64,000 nucleotides of DNA from Flavobacteriales bacterium (GCA_025210805.1 JAOAQX010000023.1:186001-250000), one strand, 5' to 3'; numbered from the stretch's first letter, positions 17,499-27,631 are shown. Program-made: numbers and translations. The notes: generated by a model not told the origin, from the letters alone.

Positions 17499-18008
17499 AT
17501 GAAGAATTTTTCAAAATTTTTGCTCATCGCAATCATCGTCACATTCATCAGCTTTATTATTATGGGCCTAATAAAAGATGGTGAAGTAACTGTAGAATCA
17601 GAAATAGTAATTGCCGACACGCCTTTGGAGCTGGTAAATGATCATCTTCAAAATCCTGAAAATATCAAAAATTGGTCGCTTTTTATGTCTGATACTAATA
17701 TCTTGATAGAAACGGATAAAAATTATTTAGACTGGAAACATAAAGATGATGAAGAATGGGTGAGAATGAATATTAGTAACCAAGCTGGTGAAATTGTTTA
17801 TGAAATTAAACCAAAAATTGGAGACCCTAGTTTTATGAAATTCAATACAGAAAAAACTGGTGAGGACATTAATGTTCATTGTAATTATCAAATTGAAATT
17901 CCTTTTCTTTTTAGGTTTTTCAAAGGAAGTATGAAAGAACAATTACAAGAAAGCTTGGATAAAAATCTCGTTTCATTAAAAGAATATGTTTCAAAAAACA
18001 AAGAGTAA
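17499..18008 (+). CDS. SRPBCC family membrane-anchored protein
   Basis: 169 residues from the ATG at 17499, 2 nt after the Fur-family stop; a longer in-frame reading inside the Fur gene is a shadow. One N-terminal membrane helix (residues 5-23, FLLIAIIVTFISFIIMG) precedes a START/polyketide-cyclase-like domain (DTPLELVNDHLQNPENIKNWS) that usually binds lipids or hydrophobic ligands. Coupled to the Fur-family gene and overlapping the next gene by 23 bp. Function unknown. Confidence 0.8.
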   Translation: MKNFSKFLLIAIIVTFISFIIMGLIKDGEVTVESEIVIADTPLELVNDHLQNPENIKNWSLFMSDTNILIETDKNYLDWKHKDDEEWVRMNISNQAGEIVYEIKPKIGDPSFMKFNTEKTGEDINVHCNYQIEIPFLFRFFKGSMKEQLQESLDKNLVSLKEYVSKNKE

Positions 18009-18774
18009 ATACCTTTTTTCCTTTATCATTTTCTTTTCTGCTTTCCATTTTTCTTGGTCGCAAAATAGACTTTCTATACCTCCGTTTTACCAAAAAAGGC
18101 TGCCAATAGAAACTGGAATAAGCTCCATGAGCGGATCTGGTTTTGGTTTGCATATTGCCATAGAAAACCCGATCTTTCAAGATAAAACAGAAAGAGTTGT
18201 TTCTAATAGAATCGAAAGAGAAGGAAAAGAAATTCTAACAAAAATTATATTCAAAGATTTTTTCTTTGGAAAAACTAATGAGGTACGATTAGGTTTACAA
18301 CTGGCATATAGAAAAACTTTTGTAAGCGGAATTATTCTTGAACCACAACTCTCCTATTCCGCAGGATATTCTTTTTTTTATCAAGATTTCACAAAAGATT
18401 TCAACGATCATCAAATAGATCTCCAAATAGGTTTTGGCTATGACTCAAGATTACAAGAAAAGGGAGGGATCAATTACTTCATTCGCCCGGGGCTTGGAAT
18501 AGACCTCTATAACTCTGTGGACGCAAAGGTGCAATTTGTCCTTGATTTTGGAATCAATTTCCACACGGAATGGTTATGGATTAAACGTTCCAAAAATCCT
18601 TGGTTGAAAAAAAGAATAAAAAAACCCCATTCAGAAAGTGAGTTTTTTGGTTCCTCGAGAGGAAATGGAGCTGCTGATTCTCCATGCTCAAATAGGAGAA
18701 AACAAAAATTGAATACAAAAAAGCGTAAATTTAAAACGGGAAAAAGAAAATTTAGATCCAAAAAAAGAAGATAA
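17986..18774 (+). CDS. Predicted outer-membrane beta-barrel with basic tail
   Basis: 262 residues. A signal peptide (about residues 9-26, ending SWSQ) is followed by alternating amphipathic strands (NEVRLGLQLAYRKTF, LEPQLSYSAGYSFFYQ, HQIDLQIGFGYDS) typical of small porin-like barrels. Residues 205-262 instead form a strongly basic, low-complexity tail (KRIKKPHSE, NTKKRKFKTGKRKFRSKKRR). The tail is unusual: barrel proteins normally end in a strand with an aromatic residue. The start lies inside the SRPBCC gene (23-bp overlap). The start is supported by the signal peptide. Confidence 0.7.
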   Translation: MFQKTKSKYLFSFIIFFSAFHFSWSQNRLSIPPFYQKRLPIETGISSMSGSGFGLHIAIENPIFQDKTERVVSNRIEREGKEILTKIIFKDFFFGKTNEVRLGLQLAYRKTFVSGIILEPQLSYSAGYSFFYQDFTKDFNDHQIDLQIGFGYDSRLQEKGGINYFIRPGLGIDLYNSVDAKVQFVLDFGINFHTEWLWIKRSKNPWLKKRIKKPHSESEFFGSSRGNGAADSPCSNRRKQKLNTKKRKFKTGKRKFRSKKRR

Positions 18775-18777
18775 TAC

Positions 18778-20160
18778 ATGAAGAAAATATTGATAATCAT
18801 ATATCTAACATTGAGTTGGCAAGCAAATGCACAAAAAATACCTTCAGAAAGAAATCTTGTTGATAGTTTTTTTCATACTTCTCTTGAAAATAGTTGGGCT
18901 TATCAAGACTTAAAGTTTTTATGTAAAGAAATAGGAGCAAGATTATCTGGAACAGAGGAACTAGAAGATGCCATAAACTGGATTGATACATTGGCACAAA
19001 ATACTTTTTATGCAGACACCGTTTACAGGCAAGAAGTGATGGTTCCTAAATGGTCTAGAGGTAGAGAAAACGCCTATTGTTATTCAAAAAATGGACGAAA
19101 AAAATTAAAAGTTTCCCAATTGGGCTTTTCTGTAGGAACTGGTTTATACAAAATTAATGGATTGGGTATTTATTTCAATGATCTCGAAGAGTTAAAAGAA
19201 GCTGATAAAGAGGAAGTATCAGGTAAAATAGTGGTTATAGACAAAGCCTTTGATGACAAATTATACGACCCATTTCATGCATACGGAGCCTGTATATCTC
19301 AAAGAACAACTGCAGCCGTAGAAGCAGCAAAAAAAGGAGCAATTGCAGTATTAATAAGATCCTTAACCAATGAATGGGATGAACATCCACACACAGGAAC
19401 CATGGCTTACCAAGAAGGCGTGGACTCTATTCCTGCTGCTGCATTAAGCTGGGAATCTGCAGAAAACTTGAGAAACATTCTTGCAGAAGATCCAGAAACA
19501 ACCATCTATCTTAAACTGGTTGCCGAGAATGAAGCCCCTACCCTTTCTCATAATGTAATTGCCGAATTAAAAGGGAAAAAATCTCCTGAGAAAATTATAA
19601 CAATAGGCGCTCATATAGATTCTTGGGACATAGGTGAAGGCGCTCATGATGATGGTGCAGGAGTTGTACAAGTCTTAGATGTTCTACGTTTATTTGAAAA
19701 ATATCAGTACCAAAATAATCATACCATTAGATTTGTTTGGTTTACCAATGAAGAAAATGGAGCTAAGGGTGCATTAAAATATGCCCAAATGGCAGAAAAG
19801 AATCATGAGAATCATCTTTTTGCCATAGAGTCAGACCGAGGAGGATTTAGCCCAAGAGGATTTAGCTATTTTTGCCAAGATCCAGTAAAAAAACAAACAT
19901 TTTTGTCTCAAATAGACGCTTTAAAAAAATATGGTATCCATATTGCTCAGGAAGGTTACCCAGGAGTTGATATATTTCCCTTGAAAAAAGTTGATTCTTC
20001 GGTACTTTTAGTAGGACTCTATCCAGACCCACAAAGATATTTTGCATATCACCATGCAAAAAGCGATGTTTTTGAAAGTGTAAACCGAAGAGAATTACAG
20101 CTAGGAGCAGCCAGTATGGCTTCACTTGCTTATCTTTTAGATCAAGCACTAGCAGAATAG
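18778..20160 (+). CDS. M28 family metallopeptidase
   Basis: 460 residues with a signal peptide (LSWQANAQ). A PA-type insert covers about residues 120-255. The zinc site follows: GAHIDSWDIGEGAHDDGAG supplies H and D, NEENGAKG supplies the catalytic E pair, ESDRGG a further D, and AYHHAKSD the last H. This is the pattern of secreted aminopeptidases and carboxypeptidase Q-like enzymes. Three bases separate it from the preceding barrel gene. Probably periplasmic. Substrate not determined. Confidence 0.93.
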   Translation: MKKILIIIYLTLSWQANAQKIPSERNLVDSFFHTSLENSWAYQDLKFLCKEIGARLSGTEELEDAINWIDTLAQNTFYADTVYRQEVMVPKWSRGRENAYCYSKNGRKKLKVSQLGFSVGTGLYKINGLGIYFNDLEELKEADKEEVSGKIVVIDKAFDDKLYDPFHAYGACISQRTTAAVEAAKKGAIAVLIRSLTNEWDEHPHTGTMAYQEGVDSIPAAALSWESAENLRNILAEDPETTIYLKLVAENEAPTLSHNVIAELKGKKSPEKIITIGAHIDSWDIGEGAHDDGAGVVQVLDVLRLFEKYQYQNNHTIRFVWFTNEENGAKGALKYAQMAEKNHENHLFAIESDRGGFSPRGFSYFCQDPVKKQTFLSQIDALKKYGIHIAQEGYPGVDIFPLKKVDSSVLLVGLYPDPQRYFAYHHAKSDVFESVNRRELQLGAASMASLAYLLDQALAE

Positions 20161-20185
20161 AACACAACTTTAAGTCAAAAAAGTA

Positions 20186-20193
20186 TATTTTTG
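20186..20193 (+). promoter_or_regulatory. Promoter -7 box before rsfS
   Basis: TATTTTTG (TAnnTTTG) lies 19 nt before the ATG at 20213 and probably drives the rsfS-ftsH-LUD-cdsA group. Confidence 0.4.
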
Positions 20194-20212
20194 TAATCAT
20201 TAAATTCATTGA

Positions 20213-20593
20213 ATGACCAAAAGAAAAAAAATTGAAGCCTACAAAGAGATTATTGTAGAAGCTATTTTAGAAAAAAAAGGACAGAATATCACCATATTAG
20301 ACTTTGAAGAACTAGAAAATACTTCTTCAGATCTTTTTATTATCTGTGAAGGGAATTCCACCACCCAATTGAATGCAATTGTAGATTCTATAGAAGAATT
20401 TATGAGAGTTCATTTAGGAGAAAAACCTTGGCACATAGAAGGAGAAAGTAATCAAAGCTGGATCCTAATGGATTATGTAAATGTAGTGATTCACGTATTT
20501 ACCCCAGAAACCCGTCATTTCTATAATATAGAAGAATTATGGGCAGATGCAAAAATTACTCAAATAACAGAAAATAGTAGCTTGATAAAGTAA
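20213..20593 (+). CDS. rsfS: Ribosome silencing factor
   Basis: 126 residues, complete RsfS/DUF143 domain (ITILDFEELENTSSDLFIICEGNS, GEKPWHIEGESNQSWILMDY, VVIHVF, EELWADA). It binds L14 on the large subunit and blocks subunit joining when nutrients are scarce. First gene of a conserved Bacteroidota group with ftsH, a LUD protein and cdsA; ftsH starts 5 bp later. Confidence 0.96.
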   Translation: MTKRKKIEAYKEIIVEAILEKKGQNITILDFEELENTSSDLFIICEGNSTTQLNAIVDSIEEFMRVHLGEKPWHIEGESNQSWILMDYVNVVIHVFTPETRHFYNIEELWADAKITQITENSSLIK

Positions 20594-20598
20594 AGATA

Positions 20599-22596
20599 AT
20601 GGAGCCAAATCAAAACAAAAAGAATAACAAACCACAAAAACGTAACTCGTTTAATATCTATTGGTTTTACACTATAGTTGCTGTTTTTATAATTGCCTAC
20701 CAGATATATTCATTAAATACTTCCAACAAAGACTGGAGCTGGAAACAGCTTAAAACAGCCTTGGAAAGTAATGAAGTAAAAGGTATTGAACTAAGAAACA
20801 GAACTGTAGCCTATATAAAAATAAAGCGAGAAGCTTTAGAATCAGAACCTTACAAAAAAATTGTAAAAAGAAATTCTCTCTCAGCTCCTTATCATTTTCA
20901 ATATACCATTGGAGACATTAGAACGTTTACAGAAAGAGTACAAGAAGCTCAAAAAGATACAAAGGAAGAGGAAAAAATCTATGTAGATTATGTAAATGTT
21001 GAAAATGTTTTAGATACATTCCTTTCTTGGCTTCCACTTCTTATTTTTATAGGATTTATCGTTTTTATGATGAGAAGAATGGGAGGTTCTGGCGCAGGAG
21101 GACCTGGAGGTCAGATCTTCAATATTGGAAAATCTAAAGCACAAGTTTTTGACGAAAAGAAAAAAATTGAAACAACCTTTAAGGATGTAGCAGGACTAGA
21201 AGGAGCAAAAGAAGAAGTACAAGAAATTGTGAATTTTCTTAAAAATCCTGATAAATACACCAGTCTAGGAGGAAAAATACCAAAAGGAGCCCTACTTGTA
21301 GGACCTCCAGGAACAGGAAAAACTCTTTTAGCAAAAGCTGTAGCTGGAGAAGCAGGTGTTCCATTTTTCTCACTTTCAGGTTCAGATTTTGTTGAAATGT
21401 TTGTGGGTGTTGGAGCCTCTAGAGTAAGAGATTTATTCCAAAGAGCAAAAGAAAAATCACCTTCTATAATCTTTATCGATGAAATTGATGCCATCGGAAG
21501 AGCCCGTGGTAAAAACGCCATGACAGGTGGAAACGATGAAAGAGAAAACACACTAAACCAACTACTTACAGAGATGGACGGTTTTGGAACGAAGAATCAT
21601 GTAATCGTTCTTGCTGCCACAAACCGTGCCGATGTTCTTGATAAAGCATTGGTTCGTGCAGGAAGATTTGATAGACAAATTTATGTGGATCTTCCAGAGC
21701 TTAATGAAAGAAAAGAAATCTTTGAAGTACATACAAAAAGTCTTAAAGTAGAAGATAATTTAGATCTAGACTTTTTAGCAAAGCAAACACCTGGGTTCTC
21801 AGGTGCCGATATTGCCAATATGTGTAACGAAGCTGCATTAATTGCTGCAAGAAAAGATAAAAAACAAATCAATAAGCAAGACTTTTTAGATGCTGTTGAT
21901 AGAATTATTGGAGGATTAGAGAAAAGAAATAAAATAATCTCAAAATCTGAAAAAGAAGTGATTGCTATTCATGAGGCTGGACATGCCGTTGCAAGCTGGA
22001 TGTCTGAATTTGCCGCTCCCCTAGTAAAAGTTACTATTGTACCCAGAGGTAAATCCCTTGGAGCAGCTTGGTATTTACCAGAGGAAAGACAAATAACCAC
22101 CACTGAACAAATGCTTCATGAAATGCGAGCAACCCTAGGAGGACGTGCTGCAGAAGATATTATTTTTAACAAAATTTCTACAGGAGCTTTGTCTGATCTC
22201 GAAAAAGTAACAAAACAGGCTCAGGCTATGGTTTCTATTTACGGACTTTCTGATAAAATTGGAAATGTTTCATATTATGACTCTAGTGGACAACAGAGTG
22301 GGTTTACCAAGCCATTTAGTGAAGAAACTGCAAGAATAATTGATCAAGAAATCAAAGATATTATTCAACAGCAATATGAATTTACTAAGAAAATTCTTCA
22401 AGAAAATGTGGCTGGTTTAAAACAAATTGCTAAATTGCTTCTTGATAATGAAGTGATTTTCAAGGAAGACCTAGAAAAAGTATTAGGAACAAGACAATCC
22501 TCTGAGTATAATTCTATTTTTCCAACAGAAAAAATAGAAGAAAATAATACAGAAGAGAAACCTAAAATAGACGAAGGAGAAGCGGAACGTGAATAA
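20599..22596 (+). CDS. ftsH: ATP-dependent zinc metalloprotease FtsH
   Basis: 665 residues. Two membrane helices (about 20-40 and 142-158) flank a ~100-residue periplasmic part. The AAA domain has the P-loop GPPGTGKT at 235-242, Walker [12 protein letters not shown], and the second region of homology [20 protein letters not shown]. The protease motif HEAGH is at 458-462. The C-terminus is acidic. It degrades membrane and unstable cytosolic proteins as a hexamer. The end overlaps the LUD gene by 8 bp. Confidence 0.97.
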   Translation: MEPNQNKKNNKPQKRNSFNIYWFYTIVAVFIIAYQIYSLNTSNKDWSWKQLKTALESNEVKGIELRNRTVAYIKIKREALESEPYKKIVKRNSLSAPYHFQYTIGDIRTFTERVQEAQKDTKEEEKIYVDYVNVENVLDTFLSWLPLLIFIGFIVFMMRRMGGSGAGGPGGQIFNIGKSKAQVFDEKKKIETTFKDVAGLEGAKEEVQEIVNFLKNPDKYTSLGGKIPKGALLVGPPGTGKTLLAKAVAGEAGVPFFSLSGSDFVEMFVGVGASRVRDLFQRAKEKSPSIIFIDEIDAIGRARGKNAMTGGNDERENTLNQLLTEMDGFGTKNHVIVLAATNRADVLDKALVRAGRFDRQIYVDLPELNERKEIFEVHTKSLKVEDNLDLDFLAKQTPGFSGADIANMCNEAALIAARKDKKQINKQDFLDAVDRIIGGLEKRNKIISKSEKEVIAIHEAGHAVASWMSEFAAPLVKVTIVPRGKSLGAAWYLPEERQITTTEQMLHEMRATLGGRAAEDIIFNKISTGALSDLEKVTKQAQAMVSIYGLSDKIGNVSYYDSSGQQSGFTKPFSEETARIIDQEIKDIIQQQYEFTKKILQENVAGLKQIAKLLLDNEVIFKEDLEKVLGTRQSSEYNSIFPTEKIEENNTEEKPKIDEGEAERE

Positions 22597-23218
22597 ATTA
22601 TTGAAGATTTTTGGGCTCAATAAAGAAAGTGAAGAACATCATAAAAAGATTGATGATCAAAATGCGGATTTGTCCAAAAACACCAATAATAATAACAGTC
22701 TCCAAGAAATTGACCCCAGGAAAAATATGGAACTCGATGAGCTTTTCGCCTACGAGTTCACAAATCAAGGCGGTAAATTTCTGCTCCTTGATCACTCCAA
22801 AGAAATTCAAGAACAAATTCCAATCATTCTTCAAGAGAATGGTTGGAATTCGCCTTTTATAACAGAAGATAAAATTAAGACATTAGTAAATTTATCAAAA
22901 ACATCTACCCTAGCCCAAGCCGACGTTTTTATATCTTCTTGTGATAACATTATTGCCAATCAAGGTAAACTAATGATTTCCTCACATCAAGTAAAGCAAT
23001 ATTTATTCTCTCAAATGCCCAAAAATCATATTATTATTGGTACAACAAGCCAATTTGTTAAAAATATGAACGAAGGACTGAGTAGAATCAACAGAATATA
23101 CCGCAAGGCTTTACCAACAAAAATTACCACGTTTAGCACAAAATCTAAAACAATTGAGGAAAATCAAAAGCAATTAGACCGCAATATTTATCTACTTTTG
23201 TTAGAAGATTATTCCTAA
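22589..23218 (+). CDS. LUD domain protein (LutC/YkgG-like)
   Basis: 209 residues from a GTG at 22589 that overlaps the ftsH stop by 8 bp. The N-terminal 50 residues are charged and poorly conserved. The LUD domain covers about 80-209 (TLAQADVFISSCDNIIANQG, NHIIIGTTSQFVKNMNEGL). In lactate-utilisation systems LutC works with LutA/B, which are absent here. The placement between ftsH and cdsA is common in Bacteroidota, and the function in that setting is unknown. Confidence 0.88.
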   Translation: MNKLLKIFGLNKESEEHHKKIDDQNADLSKNTNNNNSLQEIDPRKNMELDELFAYEFTNQGGKFLLLDHSKEIQEQIPIILQENGWNSPFITEDKIKTLVNLSKTSTLAQADVFISSCDNIIANQGKLMISSHQVKQYLFSQMPKNHIIIGTTSQFVKNMNEGLSRINRIYRKALPTKITTFSTKSKTIEENQKQLDRNIYLLLLEDYS

Positions 23219-23240
23219 AGGAATCCTATTTTAAGAAAAA

Positions 23241-24053
23241 ATGAACAACTTCCAAAAAAGGCTACTCAGTGGAGCCGTTTATATCATTGTGCTCACATTG
23301 GGGTGTACACTCAACGAGAATACTGCTCATAGTTTATTTGTACTTTTGATGCTTTTATCATTGTATGAATTCAAAACAATTGCTCAAAAATTCTTATCAG
23401 TTCACCACAGCTTTACCTATATCATCTCACTGATGTTTTATTTGAGTATCAACCCAAAAGCATTTCCGATATTGGAATTTTCTGCAAATGCTTGGCTGTT
23501 TGCAAGTATCATTGTGTATCTAAGCTGGATTTTTTACCTGATACAATACAAAACAGAGAGTTACAAATACATTGTTAGTGATTTATTTAGCTATGTATAT
23601 ATCGTATTACCTTTTGCTTTGGCAGTTCCTTTTGCAAAAACAGGAACAACGGACTTTGTAGGATACAAAATTCTATTACTTTTTGTATTCATCTGGTCAT
23701 CAGATTCTTTCGCCTATGTTTTTGGTTCAAAGTTTGGAAAAAACAAATTATTCCCTTCTGTTTCACCCAAAAAATCTTGGGAAGGATTTATTGGTGGAGG
23801 TCTCTCTACACTGATTTTGGGTTATTTGGCAGGTTATTTTTTCGAATTTGTGACTATTCCTGAAGCTTTGCTTTATGCTTTTTTAGCATTTTTCTTCGGA
23901 TCAATAGGAGATTTAATACAATCGAGCCTTAAAAGACATTTTGAAATAAAAGACTCTAGCAATCTCATACCAGGACATGGAGGTTTTTTGGATCGTTTAG
24001 ATTCCTTTATTTTCGCAATGCCCATCGTGTATATTTTGAATTTAGCCTTATAA
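23241..24053 (+). CDS. cdsA: Phosphatidate cytidylyltransferase
   Basis: 270 residues with about eight membrane helices. The family signature SWEGFIGGG and the C-terminal GSIGDLIQSSLKRHFEIKDSSN and PGHGGFLDRLDS are present. It makes CDP-diacylglycerol for phospholipid synthesis in the inner membrane. 22 bp after the LUD gene. Confidence 0.96.
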   Translation: MNNFQKRLLSGAVYIIVLTLGCTLNENTAHSLFVLLMLLSLYEFKTIAQKFLSVHHSFTYIISLMFYLSINPKAFPILEFSANAWLFASIIVYLSWIFYLIQYKTESYKYIVSDLFSYVYIVLPFALAVPFAKTGTTDFVGYKILLLFVFIWSSDSFAYVFGSKFGKNKLFPSVSPKKSWEGFIGGGLSTLILGYLAGYFFEFVTIPEALLYAFLAFFFGSIGDLIQSSLKRHFEIKDSSNLIPGHGGFLDRLDSFIFAMPIVYILNLAL

Positions 24054-24066
24054 GAACGATTTATTG

Positions 24067-24074
24067 TAAATTTG
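24067..24074 (+). promoter_or_regulatory. Promoter -7 box for ruvX, leaderless layout
   Basis: TAAATTTG (TAnnTTTG) ends 4 nt before the ATG at 24079, predicting a message that starts at or next to the start codon. Confidence 0.45.
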
Positions 24075-24078
24075 CAAA

Positions 24079-24489
24079 ATGGGAAAACTATTAGGAATTG
24101 ATTACGGAGAAAAACGCATTGGACTTGCAGAAACAGACGAATTGCAAATTATTGCCGCTCCCATGGATACGATTTCTAATAAAGAAATTTGGGACTTTTT
24201 AAAGGGTTTCTTAGCAACCAATAGTGTGGAGAAAATTATTTTGGGTTTACCCACCTACCTAAATGGTGATCATTCTGAAACGACTCAAAAAGTACTTGAT
24301 TTCTCAAAAAAACTTGAAAAAAAATACCCCAATATTCCCGTAATTCATGTAGATGAAAGCTATACATCTCAAATGGCTTTTCAAACCATGATAGACGCAG
24401 GAGCATCTAAGAAAAAAAGAAAAAATAAAGGGCTAATTGACAAAATAAGTGCCTCAATTATCCTTCAAAACTATATGAATCAACTATGA
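24079..24489 (+). CDS. ruvX: Holliday junction resolvase-like RuvX/YqgF
   Basis: 136 residues with the RNase H-like fold: LLGIDYGEKRIGLAETD at the start, IILGLPTYLNGD in the middle and HVDESYTSQMA towards the end. Family members act in 16S rRNA 5' processing and possibly recombination. The stop overlaps def by 4 bp. Confidence 0.95.
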   Translation: MGKLLGIDYGEKRIGLAETDELQIIAAPMDTISNKEIWDFLKGFLATNSVEKIILGLPTYLNGDHSETTQKVLDFSKKLEKKYPNIPVIHVDESYTSQMAFQTMIDAGASKKKRKNKGLIDKISASIILQNYMNQL

Positions 24490-25058
24490 TATTACCTATT
24501 GTAGCCTACGGTCATCCCGTTTTAAAAGAAGTAGCTAAAGACATTGAAAAAGACTATCCTGAACTGGATACTTTATTAGAAAACATGTGGGAAACTATGT
24601 ATAATGCCCACGGAGTAGGTCTTGCTGCTCCACAAATCGGAAAATCTATCCGAATTTTCGTAATAGATGCTTCACCCTTTGCTGATGAAGAACCCGCTCT
24701 TAAAGATTTCAAAAAGGCGTTTATAAATGCTCATATTATTGAAGAAACAGGTGAAGACTGGGATTTTAATGAAGGTTGTTTAAGTATTCCCGAAGTTAGA
24801 GAAGATGTCACAAGACCTTCTGAAGTATTGATAGAGTATTACAATGAAAATTGGGAAAAGAAAACCGAAAAATTTGATGGCTTAGCTGCCCGAATTATTC
24901 AACATGAGTACGACCATATTGACGGAATTTTATTTACCGATCATTTAACCTCTTTGAGAAAAAGAATGATCAATGGGAAGTTAAAAAAGATTCAAGATGG
25001 AAAAATAGACTCTGGATACCGCATGAAACTGGCTCCTAGCAAAAAGAAAAAAAGATAA
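24486..25058 (+). CDS. def: Peptide deformylase
   Basis: 190 residues with all three motifs: GVGLAAPQIG, EGCLSIPEV and QHEYDHIDG, which bind the Fe/Zn ion through C, H and H. It removes the formyl group from new proteins. Overlaps ruvX by 4 bp. The C-terminal tail is lysine-rich. Confidence 0.97.
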   Translation: MILPIVAYGHPVLKEVAKDIEKDYPELDTLLENMWETMYNAHGVGLAAPQIGKSIRIFVIDASPFADEEPALKDFKKAFINAHIIEETGEDWDFNEGCLSIPEVREDVTRPSEVLIEYYNENWEKKTEKFDGLAARIIQHEYDHIDGILFTDHLTSLRKRMINGKLKKIQDGKIDSGYRMKLAPSKKKKR

Positions 25059-25064
25059 ATTGTT

Positions 25065-25556
25065 ATGAAAATACATTATTCTTTTATTTTTGTTGCCATG
25101 CTATTTTCTTGTGCAAATCCTTCACAAGAGGCCTTTGACACCTTATCACAAAAAGAAAAAAGCTTCTTTGAGACTCATAAAACCAAAGAGTTAACCCAAG
25201 AAGAAGGAGAGAAAATGATTGAGCAATACAAAGATTTTGAAAAACAATTTCCTGATCACAAAGAACTGCCCGAAATCTACCTTAAAAAAGCCGATATCTA
25301 TCAGGGATATAAAAAGTTCTTGATGGCACTAAAGGTGTATGAAGATTTTACCAAAAAATTTCCTCAGCACAAAAAAGTAGCCTACGCAAGTTTTATGAAA
25401 GGGTTTGTTTGTGATCAAGCTTATAATTTTTCTAAGTACGACCGATATAAAACGTATGCGATTGATTTTTATTCAAAATTTATCCAAAAATACCCAAAAC
25501 ATCCACTAGCAAAAGACGCTCGAGGAGCCATAAAATACCTCAATGAGTCCAAATAA
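25065..25556 (+). CDS. TPR-like lipoprotein
   Basis: 163 residues. The N-terminal signal ends in the lipobox MLFSC, so it should be lipid-anchored. The rest is helical with TPR-like pairs (EIYLKKADIYQGYKKFLMALKVYEDFTKKFPQ region, ARGAIKYL). It resembles the start of YbgF/BamD-type repeat proteins but is shorter. Function unknown. Overlaps the next gene by 14 bp. Confidence 0.75.
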   Translation: MKIHYSFIFVAMLFSCANPSQEAFDTLSQKEKSFFETHKTKELTQEEGEKMIEQYKDFEKQFPDHKELPEIYLKKADIYQGYKKFLMALKVYEDFTKKFPQHKKVAYASFMKGFVCDQAYNFSKYDRYKTYAIDFYSKFIQKYPKHPLAKDARGAIKYLNESK

Positions 25557-26256
25557 ATACCGACATACTTTCCATGAATTTGACCTCATTGTGAGTGTAA
25601 AAAACATGAAAAATATTCGGCTAAAGAAAAATCCTAGAGATGGTCTGTGGCAATTGAGTATTCCTTTTGGGGTGAGCCTTAAAGAAATCAATGCTTTTTT
25701 AGAATCCAATTATGATTGGATGAAAGAGATTGAGAAAAAAATGACTCAAAGAGCTCAAAAAGATAAAACCAAATTTGAAAATAACTCCAAACATCTTTTG
25801 TTTGGAGTTTATTATACCTTCTCGTTTGCAAAAGCTCAAAAGACATTTGACTATCAAATAGATGAGGACAAAAAAACAATTCATATTTACGCCAATCATG
25901 AACCAAATCCAGAGATCAATGAGCAATTATTGAATCACTTCTACACCTTAGAATTACAAAAGATACTTCCTGATTTAATAGAAAAATGCACCCATATCAC
26001 AAAGCAATATTTTAATCAAATAAAAATAAAAACCATGATTTCAAGATGGGGATCTTGCTCACTAAGAACAAGAAATATTAGCCTTAATTCTCACCTTGCA
26101 AAACATCCTATTATTCATATCGAACATGTTCTCATTCACGAGCTAACTCATTTTTTAGAACCTTCTCACAACCATCGTTTCAAAGCATTTTTAGATCAAT
26201 TTCAGCCTGGCTGGAGAACCATAGATCGAGATATTAAAAGGATTGGTTTCGGGTAA
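25543..26256 (+). CDS. YgjP/DUF45-type zinc metallopeptidase
   Basis: 237 residues with HELTH at 199-203 and a further H in NHRFKAF, the M48-like gluzincin site of the YgjP family. SRWGSCSLRTRNISLN precedes it, a typical family motif. Bacterial members are often linked to restriction-modification or are stand-alone, as here. Substrate unknown. Its start lies in the end of the lipoprotein gene. Confidence 0.9.
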   Translation: MSPNKYRHTFHEFDLIVSVKNMKNIRLKKNPRDGLWQLSIPFGVSLKEINAFLESNYDWMKEIEKKMTQRAQKDKTKFENNSKHLLFGVYYTFSFAKAQKTFDYQIDEDKKTIHIYANHEPNPEINEQLLNHFYTLELQKILPDLIEKCTHITKQYFNQIKIKTMISRWGSCSLRTRNISLNSHLAKHPIIHIEHVLIHELTHFLEPSHNHRFKAFLDQFQPGWRTIDRDIKRIGFG

Positions 26257-26360
26257 GTGATTTTGGGTATACACACGAATTTATCATCATTTTTTTCGTA
26301 TTTTTATTCTTTATTTTTTTGTTAAAAAGAGCGAAATTTAACATATTAACTAACTGAATA

Positions 26361-27461
26361 ATGAAAAAAATAACCTTCCTAATCATACTTTTATTGAGCT
26401 TCTCAATAACATACGGACAGCAAAATTCATGGAAAAATACTCCTGAGATGAAAATCACGGGCTTTGCAGATGTTTTTTACACCTATGACTTCAATAAACC
26501 CAAAGGAACTGAAAGACTACCTTTTGTATTTAATCATAACAGACACCATGAGATAAACATAAACTTAGCACTGGTGAAATTTGGATTAAATCATGCTAAG
26601 TATCGTGGGAATTTTGCATTTCAAACAGGTACTTATTCTGTAGATAACTATGTTGCAGAACCAGGATTTCTAAAATATATTTTTGAAGCGAATTTGGGAA
26701 TCTCATTAAATAAAAAAAATAATCTGTGGATTGATGCTGGAATTTTCCCATCTCATCTCGGTTTCGAAAGTGCAATTTCTATAGATAATATGACTTTGAC
26801 CCGTTCTTTAGCCGCTGAGAATTCTCCTTATTTTCTTTCGGGTGCCAAAATTACATTTACGCCAAACAAAAAATGGGAATTCGTGGGAGTCTTAACAAAC
26901 GGTTGGCAAAGAATTAAAGCTGTTGAAGGTAATTCATTCCCTTCGTTCGGAACTCAAATTATTTATCGTCCTCAAAAAGCAGTCACTTTAAACTGGAGTA
27001 CATTTATTGGAACAGATGACCCTGATAATCAAAGAAGAATGCGATATTTCCATAATATTTTCGCTGAACTAAATATACATAAAAACCTAAAGTTAATTGC
27101 TGGATTTGACATAGGTATACAACAAAGGATAAAAGACAGCAAAGAGTATTATACTTGGTTTTGTCCTACATTTATTGCTCAATACAAAATTCACAAAAAC
27201 TGGTCAACGGCATTTAGAGCTGAGTATTATCAAGATACAAAGGCTGTGATTATTCCTGTAGAAAACAATAAGGAATTCAGAACTCTAGGGCTATCTTGGA
27301 ATTTAGACTATAATCCGCATGCCAATATTTCTTGTCGTGTAGAAGGGAGATGGCTCAATAATAAAGATGCCACATTCCTATCACAAGATAAATATAAACA
27401 TGATAACTTTGTCATCGCTAGTTCTATCGCTTTAAAATTTGAGAAGATTTTTAATAAATGA
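26361..27461 (+). CDS. Outer-membrane porin-like beta-barrel
   Basis: 366 residues with a signal peptide (LLLSFSITYGQ). The rest alternates polar and non-polar residues in long strands (GFADVFYTYDFNKP, NINLALVKFGLNHAKYRGNFAFQ, FDIGIQQR). This is the pattern of the Bacteroidota 'porin' family whose first strand reads ITGFADVFY. Probably a channel. Substrate unknown. No clear promoter was found in the 104-bp gap. Confidence 0.85.
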   Translation: MKKITFLIILLLSFSITYGQQNSWKNTPEMKITGFADVFYTYDFNKPKGTERLPFVFNHNRHHEININLALVKFGLNHAKYRGNFAFQTGTYSVDNYVAEPGFLKYIFEANLGISLNKKNNLWIDAGIFPSHLGFESAISIDNMTLTRSLAAENSPYFLSGAKITFTPNKKWEFVGVLTNGWQRIKAVEGNSFPSFGTQIIYRPQKAVTLNWSTFIGTDDPDNQRRMRYFHNIFAELNIHKNLKLIAGFDIGIQQRIKDSKEYYTWFCPTFIAQYKIHKNWSTAFRAEYYQDTKAVIIPVENNKEFRTLGLSWNLDYNPHANISCRVEGRWLNNKDATFLSQDKYKHDNFVIASSIALKFEKIFNK

Positions 27462-27563
27462 TCCAATAAAGGAATTTCACCTCTCTTATTAATTCTTCTG
27501 GCATAAGAAAATAATATTAGAAACTAGTCAAAATAAATCAAAAAAAAATAAAATTTTAGGCTC

Positions 27564-27571
27564 TAGATTTG
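27564..27571 (+). promoter_or_regulatory. Promoter -7 box for the small barrel gene
   Basis: TAGATTTG (TAnnTTTG) lies 60 nt before the ATG at 27632. Confidence 0.4.
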
Positions 27572-27631
27572 TATTTAGAAACAAATGATAAAAAATAATC
27601 TATTTTTTATTGTATTAAAAACTAAAATTTT

